Origin: Betaproteobacteria bacterium
Lineage (GTDB): Bacteria; Pseudomonadota; Gammaproteobacteria; Burkholderiales; Usitatibacteraceae
DNA length: 5,400 bases
Direction: 5' to 3'
Assembly (NCBI GenBank): GCA_025362705.1
Contig: JANYFH010000003.1
Coordinates: 1-5,400, forward strand
Shown: piece after piece, positions 1 to 4,747 of the stretch
Layout of the letters: every line of letters begins with the position of its first letter
Position numbering within the stretch: position 1 is the stretch's first letter
Notes under the pieces: generated by a model
The model's input: the letters and a program-made list of their open reading frames with translations, nothing else
Database searches by the model: none
What the model was told of the DNA's origin: nothing
Position numbers and translations under genes: made by a program

Positions 1-1
1 G

Positions 2-25
2 CTGCGTAAACTTTACCGAACGCAG
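2..25 (+). repeat. Inverted repeat abutting the DoxX-like start codon
   Basis: CTGCGT (2-7) and ACGCAG (20-25) are perfect 6-bp inverted repeats with a 12-base loop. The right arm ends directly at the ATG at 26. It could form a weak hairpin over the place where a ribosome binding site would lie, but if the gene starts further upstream these bases are simply coding. A 6-bp dyad can arise by chance. Confidence 0.3.
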
Positions 26-391
26 ATGACCCGCTTCAAAACCCTGACCCGCTATCTCCTCGGCACCCTCTTTATCGCCGCCGGTATCAATCACTTCCTA
101 AACACCGCCACGTACGTCAGCATCATGCCGCCCTACCTGCCGTGGCATCTTGAACTGGTCTACATCAGCGGTGTGGCCGAGGCAGCGTTTGGTTCGCTGC
201 TACTGATCCGACGCCATGCCGCGTTGGCTGGATGGGGTCTAGTCGCTTTGTGTATCGCGGTATTTCCGGCGAATGTACACATGGCCATGCATGCCGACCT
301 CTACCCTGCAATTGCCGAACTGGCGTTGTGGCTGCGGCTGCCCGCGCAAGGGCTGCTGATCGCGTGGGCGTGGTGGTACACGCGTGAGTAG
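26..391 (+). CDS. DoxX-like small integral membrane protein
   Basis: This encodes a 121-residue, very hydrophobic protein of the DoxX-like membrane family. Four membrane segments can be seen, at about residues 8-24, 43-61, 67-85 and 96-118. The conserved features are the GINHF motif after helix 1, the MPPYLPWH stretch before helix 2, the SGVAEAAFG segment of helix 2, and FPANVHMA at the end of helix 3. The length is normal for this single-domain family. Its biochemical role is not settled; relatives have been linked to quinone-dependent or thiol redox processes at the inner membrane, but nothing here gives a substrate. The start is uncertain. No ribosome binding site precedes the ATG, and the frame stays open to the first bases of the window (Leu-Arg-Lys-Leu-Tyr-Arg-Thr-Gln), so translation may begin upstream of the window. 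A GNAT gene follows on the same strand after a gap of a few bases, probably in the same transcript. Confidence 0.85.
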   Translation: MTRFKTLTRYLLGTLFIAAGINHFLNTATYVSIMPPYLPWHLELVYISGVAEAAFGSLLLIRRHAALAGWGLVALCIAVFPANVHMAMHADLYPAIAELALWLRLPAQGLLIAWAWWYTRE

Positions 392-406
392 GCAGTGGCG
401 ACCGAT

Positions 407-961
407 ATGCGCATCATTGCGACACCAACTCTCACACTCGAACCCCAGACCGCGGCGCACGCAGAGGAAATGTTCGTCGTCCTCGGCGACCCGGCAATTT
501 ACGAATACGAGAATGAACCGCCACCGTCGCTCGAATGGTTGCGTACGCGGTTTGCAAAACTCGAATCGCGCCAGTCGGCTGACGGAAAGCAGCAATGGCT
601 CAACTGGGTGATTCGACTGCCAACGTCCGAGCTCATCGGCTTTGTTCAAGCGACGCTGCACCCGAATGGAGACGCGGGCATCGCTTACGTGTTGGCCAGC
701 GCGTATTGGGGTCGTGGCCTCGCGCGTGACGCAGTCAAAGCGATGATGGCAGCACTTCTCGAACACTATCGCGTGCGTACTTTTTCCGCTGTGCTCAAAC
801 GGGAGAATTTACGTTCTGTCAAATTGCTGCAGCGCCTGGGTTTCTTGCTAGCATCCGTTGCCGAACACGCCGAATATCAAGTGGAGCCGGATGAGTTGTT
901 GATGCTCCGGCGTCCGGTCGCAAAGACGGGTTTGGGTGTTGACGAAATAGTAAATCACTAG
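407..961 (+). CDS. GNAT family N-acetyltransferase, RimJ/RimL type
   Basis: This is a 184-residue acetyltransferase of the GNAT fold (Acetyltransf_3 group). Such enzymes move an acetyl group from acetyl-CoA to an amine such as a protein N-terminus, a small molecule or an antibiotic; the substrate cannot be read from the sequence. Counting from the ATG at 407, the N-terminal TPTLTLEP matches the usual TPRLxLRP opening, although the common Arg is Thr. The acetyl-CoA pyrophosphate loop is YWGRGLARDA at about residues 100-109, and the C-terminal motif ENLRSVKLLQRLGF is at about 133-146. No signal peptide is seen, so it is presumably cytoplasmic. A GTG at 395 is an alternative in-frame start that adds four residues. 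I prefer ATG 407 because of the family's usual N-terminus, since neither start has a well-spaced ribosome binding site. It follows the DoxX-like gene closely and is probably co-transcribed. It converges on the LTXXQ gene. Confidence 0.88.
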   Translation: MRIIATPTLTLEPQTAAHAEEMFVVLGDPAIYEYENEPPPSLEWLRTRFAKLESRQSADGKQQWLNWVIRLPTSELIGFVQATLHPNGDAGIAYVLASAYWGRGLARDAVKAMMAALLEHYRVRTFSAVLKRENLRSVKLLQRLGFLLASVAEHAEYQVEPDELLMLRRPVAKTGLGVDEIVNH

Positions 962-1030
962 CACTGGTGCGGATTTCAGAGCATAAATACTCGGAAACCC
1001 TCATCAATAGCCAATCTACGTCACATTTTC
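962..1030. other. Convergent intergenic gap without clear terminator
   Basis: This is the 69-base gap between the ends of the GNAT gene (+) and the LTXXQ gene (-). I see no strong GC-rich stem followed by a T-run on either strand. The only notable symmetry is a 10-bp perfect palindrome, TTCCTAGGAA (1028-1037), which overlaps the LTXXQ stop codon and an 8-bp palindrome GGAATTCC (1034-1041). These have no loop and do not look like an intrinsic terminator. Confidence 0.5.
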
Positions 1031-1582
1031 CTAGGAATTCCCTAACGGCTCCTGCTGCGCCAAGGCAATACGCCGATCAAACATTTTGCGTTGATCCGCG
1101 CTCAAAATCTCTACCAGCGCTTTGAGAGCCAGCCGCATATCGCTCATCGCGGCGGCGCGTTGCTGCTCTTCATCGACAAGCAGGGCAAGAAACGAAAGTG
1201 CGGACGGTGGATTGGCGTTGATCGCGGCGATGCGCGATGCGCTCGACTGCGCCCGCGCCGCCATTTCCCGTTTGACACCAGCCAGCGAAATATTGCGCAC
1301 CTCCCACACGCTTGTTTCAAACGCAATCCACGCCGACGTTTGTTCGGCGCTCAATTTGAGATCGATCTTGAGCGAAGGCAGCTCACTGTTGATCGCGGCG
1401 ATGGGATCGCTCGTGGGGTTTGTGCGTGGCGCAGCACTTTCCGCTTTGGGGCGCGGCGTGTCCGTGTTACCCCCGCGCTGATGACCCCGGCCACCGGTTG
1501 GAGACTGTGCGTTGGCAGCCATCGCACCAATCAACAACGTGAGGCCGAAGACCGCACAGAAACTTCTGACTACATTTTTCAC
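1031..1582 (-). CDS. Exported Spy/LTXXQ-motif family protein
   Basis: This is a 183-residue protein with a Sec signal peptide. Lys2 and Arg6 precede a hydrophobic core at about 8-23, with likely cleavage after Ala-Asn-Ala at residue 25. Residues 26-60 form a polar, Gly/Arg/Pro/Thr-rich linker. The rest is helical and charged and carries two diverged LTXXQ motifs, LSAEQ (77-81) and LSADQ (160-164, followed by RKMFDRR). This pattern matches the Spy/CpxP/LTXXQ family of periplasmic proteins, whose studied members act as chaperones or envelope-stress sensors; the role here is inferred from that. The start is GTG, because the ATG two bases upstream is followed at once by TGA in another frame. A ribosome binding site AAAAGG (1594-1589 on this strand) lies 6 bases before the GTG and overlaps the stop codon of the preceding DUF1801-YdeI gene, so the two are almost certainly one operon. 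Paired-helix heavy-metal resistance proteins (CnrR/ZraP-like) are a related alternative. Confidence 0.82.
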   Translation of the reverse strand: MKNVVRSFCAVFGLTLLIGAMAANAQSPTGGRGHQRGGNTDTPRPKAESAAPRTNPTSDPIAAINSELPSLKIDLKLSAEQTSAWIAFETSVWEVRNISLAGVKREMAARAQSSASRIAAINANPPSALSFLALLVDEEQQRAAAMSDMRLALKALVEILSADQRKMFDRRIALAQQEPLGNS

Positions 1583-1595
1583 ATTACGCCTTTTA
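1583..1595 (-). promoter_or_regulatory. Ribosome binding site of LTXXQ gene overlapping upstream stop codon
   Basis: On the minus strand the sequence reads TAAAAGG, six bases, then GTG. The TAA stop of the DUF1801-YdeI gene (1595-1593) shares two bases with the AAAAGG Shine-Dalgarno (1594-1589). This arrangement supports the GTG start and suggests translational coupling of the two genes. Confidence 0.65.
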
Positions 1596-2195
1596 GCAGT
1601 TAAGGTATTTCCAGTTTCTCACCTTGCCCTCGGCCATCCATTCCACCGCTTGCAAAAGACGCTTGTCGCGCGTCGCCTCGGTTTTGGCCTCGGTGATCCA
1701 TTCCACGTATTCCTTTTGCTTCGAGGGACTGAAGTCCTCGAAAGTTGCCAGCGCTTTCTTGTTTTTTTTCACCGCCACGAGGAAATAATCGGGCACGATC
1801 AGTTCTTTTTTCTCGGCAGGCTTTGAGCGCGAGGGCGATTTCGCACCTTCGTCGTGCAGCTTCATTGCGGCCTTGATGATGCGCGCAAATTCCTTGTCGC
1901 TGGGCAAATCTGCAAGTGAAGTGATGCGACCGAACTGGCCCATCGCCTTGTCCAGTGTGGAATCGATCTTCAGTAACGCACCATTCCAAAAACCAAAGGC
2001 GCAGTGCGCCTTGAACGCTGCCATATTGGAAAAAATACGGCCCTTGTACTCAAAAAACGGCATGCTCCATTTGATCGTTTCGGTCGCGTCCGGGCAATTG
2101 GCGTGCACCTGCTTGCGGATGTGCGTGAGAATCGGCTTGGCGAATGCCCCCGACTTGGCGATATACGCATCGATACGCGGATCTTTGGCTCCCAT
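1593..2195 (-). CDS. YdeI/OmdA family protein with N-terminal DUF1801 domain
   Basis: This is a 200-residue, lysine-rich protein with no signal peptide or membrane segment. Residues about 18-115 match the DUF1801 (YdhG-like) fold, with the typical IKWSMPFFEYKGRIFSNMA (41-59) and FKAHCAFGFW (61-70). After a charged linker (115-132), residues about 135-190 match the C-terminal OmdA segment (bacteriocin-protection, YdeI or OmpD-associated), with NKKALATFEDFSPSKQKEYV followed by KTEATRDKRLLQAVE (171-185). The two-domain layout and length are normal for this family. Biochemical function is unknown; the name comes from a Salmonella protein tied to antimicrobial-peptide resistance and OmpD, and that role should not be assumed here. 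The frame extends to an ATG at 2234, but the start at 2195 is chosen because AGGGGA lies 6 bases upstream and MGAKDPR fits the family. It has its own candidate promoter and is followed after 10 bases by the LTXXQ gene. Its C-terminal segment is homologous to that of the gene at 4744-5298. Confidence 0.88.
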   Translation of the reverse strand: MGAKDPRIDAYIAKSGAFAKPILTHIRKQVHANCPDATETIKWSMPFFEYKGRIFSNMAAFKAHCAFGFWNGALLKIDSTLDKAMGQFGRITSLADLPSDKEFARIIKAAMKLHDEGAKSPSRSKPAEKKELIVPDYFLVAVKKNKKALATFEDFSPSKQKEYVEWITEAKTEATRDKRLLQAVEWMAEGKVRNWKYLNC

Positions 2196-2201
2196 CGTAT
2201 T

Positions 2202-2207
2202 TCCCCT
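2202..2207 (-). promoter_or_regulatory. Ribosome binding site deciding the start at 2195
   Basis: On the minus strand AGGGGA (2207-2202) lies 6 bases before the ATG at 2195. It selects this start over the upstream in-frame ATG at 2234, which lies at about the predicted transcription start. Confidence 0.65.
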
Positions 2208-2226
2208 TTCTGCCTGGATAGCAGCG

Positions 2227-2244
2227 GATTGCAAAATCGCAATC
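2227..2244. repeat. Inverted repeat GATTGC-N6-GCAATC overlapping the -10 region
   Basis: This is a perfect 6-bp dyad with arms at 2227-2232 and 2239-2244. It spans the predicted transcription start and four bases of the candidate -10 box (2241-2246). It lies next to the ACCGCG/CGCGGT dyad, with three bases between them. It could be an operator half-site pair or a small leader hairpin. Confidence 0.35.
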
Positions 2245-2269
2245 TAAACCGCGATGGGAGCGCGGTCAA
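2241..2269 (-). promoter_or_regulatory. Candidate sigma70 promoter for DUF1801-YdeI/LTXXQ operon
   Basis: Reading the minus strand, TTGACC (2269-2264; 5 of 6 to the -35 consensus), a 17-bp spacer and TAGATT (2246-2241; 4 of 6 to the -10 consensus) form a well-spaced sigma70-like promoter. Transcription would begin near 2234, giving an untranslated leader of about 38 bases before the ATG at 2195. It lies in the 95-base gap after the YyaL-like gene, so the downstream pair can be expressed on its own. Two inverted repeats overlap it. The call rests on visual matching only. Confidence 0.45.
2248..2266. repeat. Inverted repeat ACCGCG-N7-CGCGGT in promoter spacer
   Basis: This is a perfect 6-bp dyad with arms at 2248-2253 and 2261-2266. 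It covers the spacer of the candidate promoter and the inner half of its -35 box. As DNA it could be an operator. As RNA from the upstream YyaL-like gene it could fold into a GC-rich hairpin, but the bases after it (TTTAGATT on the minus strand) are a poor T-run, so a terminator is less convincing. Confidence 0.4.
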
Positions 2270-2290
2270 CAGGAACGCCGAGGAGAGCGG

Positions 2291-4093
2291 CTAAGAGGCT
2301 GGCTCGCTTTTGGCTAGGCGCTGAATCGTCGGCGCGATTTCATCAGGATCATAAATCGGCGACGAACATATCTTGTCGGTGCAAATAAAGGCCGCCGGCC
2401 TCGCGAGTTTCGGGTACGCGACATCGGGATTCGGTAGCTTGCCCTCGGCGCGGTCCCACCACTCGATGCGACGATAGCCATCGGGAAAAGCGAGCGCCTG
2501 GCGATATAGCGCAAGTGAAGTCGCATCGCGCTTTGCGCCGACGATGGTGATGTGTGTGGGCGGCGTGCGCATTTCGCGATCAGCCAGCAGGATGCCGGGC
2601 TCGGTGCGGCGATACGTCGCGATTTCGTCGGTGACGAGATAGCGCATCGCGTGTTCTGCGTTCAGGCGATAGGAAGTTTTACCGCTGTATTGCGCCAGTT
2701 CGTTAAAGAGGCGCGCCGTCTGGATATTTTCTTCCGTGTTCGGGCGCGGTGGCAGTTTGCCGCGCTTCACGGTTGTGAGGTAGCCACCGTCTTTCGCCTT
2801 GAAATTTTTTGCGATGAAATCGGCTGTACGCCTTGCATTGACCAGCCATTGGCGATCCGCGCTGGCAACATAGAGTGCCATGTAGGCGCGCGCCATCGCG
2901 AGGTTATCGTCCAGATACGGCCCGGCACTGTCCTTGGTATCGTGACGAAACCCGCCACCCGACAGGCCGCGATTTTTCTCAACCCAGCGCGCCGCAGTGA
3001 TGGCATCCTGCAATGCAATTTCATCGGAACCAGTTTCGGCCAGCGCCACCAGCGCCGAAATCATCCAGCCGTTTTCGCGGGCGTAAATATGGGTATCAAT
3101 GCGCGGCACACCAAGCGCACGGCGCGCCGCGTCGTCGAGCTTGAAGTATTCCTCGCTGTGTTCGCCTTGCACAAGATCGGCGTCCTGGCTCACGTAGAAA
3201 ACGCCTTCAGGGCTGGTGAGGAAATTTTTCACGTAGCGGCGGATCGCTTTCGCAGCATCGAGATAGCGCACGTCCTGCGTGTGCCGCCATGCGCTAGCGT
3301 AGAGACGCAAATAGTCGGCTTGTACCGACATGATTTTCTCGAAGTGGTGATGCTTCCAATCGCCGTCGGTCGAGTACTGATACGCACCACCCCACGCAGG
3401 ATCGATGAGATTGAGCGCACCGGTTAGCGTTTGCTGTGCCATTTGCGCAGCGCGTTTGTCACCGGTATGTGCCAGCGAAAGTGTTAGCGCCAGTTCAACG
3501 CTGTCGTGATCCATGAATTTTTGGTCCTGATTAAGGCCGCCCATGTTGAAATCGTGGGTGCGATAAAAGCGGCCCGTGAGTTCCTCGCGATTTTCTGTCG
3601 AGAGCGCGGCTTCGCGCGAAATTTCGGTCGGGTTGTCGCGCAGGTAATCAAAGTAACGGATCGGCGATGGATCTTTGACAATCGCCTCCAGAATTGACGC
3701 CATCCGCTCAGGAGGAATAAAGCCGCGCAGCTTGACGATTTCCTTGCCATCTGCGTCGAATACGACGGTCGCAGGCCAGCCGTAATCCTCGTAACGCTTG
3801 CCGAGATCGGGGCGCGCATCCTGATCGACCTTGACAGGAATGTAGTGTTTCGCGATCAGCGCCGCAACGCGTGGATCGGAATATGTTTTCTGTTCCATCA
3901 CATGACACCAGTGGCACCACACCGCTTCGAGATCGAGCAGGATAAAGCGCTGCTCTTTTTTTGCTTTGGCGAAATGGCTGTCCTGCCAGGCCTTCCACTC
4001 GAGTGTGGAGGTTGTGGAGGCGGCGAATGCGGGAGCGGACAGCAGCGTGAGCGAAACAGTGGCTGTTGCAAGCAGAAAATGTCTAAAGTTCAT
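2291..4093 (-). CDS. Secreted thioredoxin-like, six-hairpin protein (YyaL/SSP411, former DUF255 family)
   Basis: This is a 600-residue protein with a clear Sec signal peptide (Arg4, hydrophobic 6-20, cleavage near Ala-Phe-Ala at 22-24). Residues about 30-140 form a thioredoxin-like domain with the CHWC redox motif at 60-63 inside WCHWCHVME, and a cis-Pro region GWPATVVFD (105-113). Residues about 180-550 form the all-helical six-hairpin (alpha/alpha toroid) domain typical of the family, with GGAYQYSTDGDW (235-246), HHHFEKIM (248-255), the FYVSQDAD stretch (299-306) and LDDNLAMARAYMALY (394-408). The tail carries a CX4C pair (Cys571, Cys576), as in relatives. Known members such as YyaL and human SPATA20 are longer, roughly 690-790 residues, and of uncertain function, with a redox or sugar-related role proposed. 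This one is compact and exported, so a periplasmic thiol role is plausible but inferred. The start is fixed by the signal peptide, yet no Shine-Dalgarno precedes it. It is divergent from the GNAT gene at 4274. Confidence 0.9.
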   Translation of the reverse strand: MNFRHFLLATATVSLTLLSAPAFAASTTSTLEWKAWQDSHFAKAKKEQRFILLDLEAVWCHWCHVMEQKTYSDPRVAALIAKHYIPVKVDQDARPDLGKRYEDYGWPATVVFDADGKEIVKLRGFIPPERMASILEAIVKDPSPIRYFDYLRDNPTEISREAALSTENREELTGRFYRTHDFNMGGLNQDQKFMDHDSVELALTLSLAHTGDKRAAQMAQQTLTGALNLIDPAWGGAYQYSTDGDWKHHHFEKIMSVQADYLRLYASAWRHTQDVRYLDAAKAIRRYVKNFLTSPEGVFYVSQDADLVQGEHSEEYFKLDDAARRALGVPRIDTHIYARENGWMISALVALAETGSDEIALQDAITAARWVEKNRGLSGGGFRHDTKDSAGPYLDDNLAMARAYMALYVASADRQWLVNARRTADFIAKNFKAKDGGYLTTVKRGKLPPRPNTEENIQTARLFNELAQYSGKTSYRLNAEHAMRYLVTDEIATYRRTEPGILLADREMRTPPTHITIVGAKRDATSLALYRQALAFPDGYRRIEWWDRAEGKLPNPDVAYPKLARPAAFICTDKICSSPIYDPDEIAPTIQRLAKSEPAS

Positions 4094-4140
4094 GTCGATG
4101 TGGTCGCGTGATCGGTGAATACCTTACGGGCGAATGGGCA

Positions 4141-4163
4141 ATTTGGTTTCGGGATTTCCAAAT
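4141..4163. repeat. Inverted repeat ATTTGG-N11-CCAAAT
   Basis: Perfect 6-bp arms lie at 4141-4146 and 4158-4163, about 50-70 bases upstream of the YyaL-like start codon. The spacing between arm centres, about 17 bases, would allow binding of a dimeric regulator. It could equally be a leader hairpin of the minus-strand transcript. Confidence 0.35.
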
Positions 4164-4178
4164 GCGATGAAATGTTTT

Positions 4179-4195
4179 CCACGCGAAGAACGTGG
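4179..4195. repeat. Inverted repeat CCACG-N7-CGTGG
   Basis: Perfect 5-bp arms lie at 4179-4183 and 4191-4195, 15 bases from the ATTTGG/CCAAAT dyad in the same divergent gap. The stem is too short to exclude chance. No T-run follows it on either strand. Confidence 0.28.
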
Positions 4196-4261
4196 GCTGG
4201 CTCCATAAAAGCGCCGCATTTTATATGGCAAGATTGATAAACTAATCATTGGTTGAAACAT

Positions 4262-4267
4262 AGGGTG
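4262..4267 (+). promoter_or_regulatory. Ribosome binding site supporting the GTG start at 4274
   Basis: AGGGTG lies with its AGGG core 8 bases before the GTG at 4274. This favours that start over the in-frame TTG at 4253, which has no purine-rich site in front of it. Confidence 0.45.
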
Positions 4268-4273
4268 TTGCGC

Positions 4274-4747
4274 GTGGAAATCCGTCAAGCGGTAGTGAGT
4301 GAGGCTGCGTTCCTGTCGGCTCTTGCCGTCGAGTCAAAGGCGCACTGGGGCTATTCTCTCGATGTTATTGAGTCCTGGCGGCAACAGCTTCAAATCTCTT
4401 CGGCGGACATCGTATCGAGGCCCATTTTTGTCGGTGTGATCGACGACAAAATCGTTGGGTTCTACGCACTGATGCCGTCCCGAAGTGTGTGGGAGCTGGA
4501 AAGTTTTTGGGTGGCACCGCCATTCATGCGCCGGGGGTTCGGGCGGAGATTGCTGACGCATGCACTCGACAAATCTTTTCGTGGCGGGGCTTCCTCGGTC
4601 ACGGTAGATGCTGATCCAAATGCCGAGGCGTTTTATTTGTCGTGCGGGGCAGTGCGGCGCAGCGAAATCCCCGCACCAATTCCAGATCAACCGAATCGCG
4701 TTCGGCCGCAAATGGTTTTCGACACGCTTCCCGCTACGCCAAAATGA
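4274..4747 (+). CDS. GNAT family N-acetyltransferase
   Basis: This is a 157-residue single-domain GNAT acetyltransferase that would use acetyl-CoA to acetylate an unknown amine. Counting from GTG 4274, the opening MEIRQAVVSEAAFL (1-14) is the usual first strand and helix. IFVGVIDDKIVGFYAL (51-66) is the central hairpin. LESFWVAPPFMRRGFGRRLL (75-94) contains motif A, with GFG at 88-90 as the pyrophosphate loop; Met85 stands where Gln or Arg is most common. DADPNAEAFYLSCGA (112-126) is motif B, including Tyr121, the usual general-acid position. There is no signal peptide. The frame opens further upstream at TTG 4253, which would add seven residues (KHRVLR-type); GTG 4265 is another option. I chose 4274 for its ribosome binding site and family fit. 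Its stop overlaps the ATG of the YdeI-like gene by ATGA, so the two form an operon. It is not closely similar to the GNAT at 407-961, which belongs to a different subgroup. Confidence 0.87.
   Translation: MEIRQAVVSEAAFLSALAVESKAHWGYSLDVIESWRQQLQISSADIVSRPIFVGVIDDKIVGFYALMPSRSVWELESFWVAPPFMRRGFGRRLLTHALDKSFRGGASSVTVDADPNAEAFYLSCGAVRRSEIPAPIPDQPNRVRPQMVFDTLPATPK

Larger units (their letters stand above)
4094..4273. promoter_or_regulatory. Divergent intergenic region with presumed promoters
   Basis: These 180 bases separate the YyaL-like gene (-) from the second GNAT gene (+), so promoters for both should lie here. The stretch at about 4204-4250 is AT-rich. On the minus strand TATAAAAT (4225-4218) resembles a -10 box, but I find no good -35 at 16-18 bp. 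On the plus strand TTGATA (4234-4239) resembles a -35, but its partner at 17 bp is poor. Two dyads are present: ATTTGG-N11-CCAAAT (4141-4163) and CCACG-N7-CGTGG (4179-4195). I cannot assign an exact start site in either direction. Confidence 0.4.

Noticed and set aside
239..766. 175-residue minus-strand open frame across the DoxX-like and GNAT genes
   Set aside because: It is antisense to two recognisable genes, has an Arg/Cys-rich composition typical of a shadow frame, and has no recognisable domain.
1028..1041. Overlapping palindromes TTCCTAGGAA and GGAATTCC as a bidirectional terminator or recombination site
   Set aside because: They have no loop and no T-runs, and no mobile-element genes or target-site duplications are nearby. 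Short palindromes of this kind are expected by chance.
1091..1603. 170-residue plus-strand open frame antisense to the LTXXQ gene
   Set aside because: The opposite strand has a signal peptide, family motifs and a ribosome binding site; this frame has none of these.
2196..2234. N-terminal extension of the DUF1801-YdeI protein to the ATG at 2234
   Set aside because: The added 13 residues do not fit the family start, while AGGGGA is ideally placed before the ATG at 2195. Base 2234 is also about where transcription is predicted to begin.
2227..2266. Intrinsic terminator for the YyaL-like gene
   Set aside because: The stems are only 6 bp and the following minus-strand bases (TTTAGATT, then GCGATTTT) are not a proper T-run, so I kept them as inverted repeats over a promoter rather than calling a terminator.
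2552..3427. 291-residue plus-strand open frame antisense to the YyaL-like gene
   Set aside because: It lies wholly inside a well-supported gene. Its translation shows no family motifs and is rich in Arg, Ala, Val and His in the way expected of a GC-rich antisense shadow.
407..4747. The two GNAT genes as a recent duplication
   Set aside because: They belong to different GNAT subgroups, differ in length, and share only the generic acetyl-CoA binding motif.
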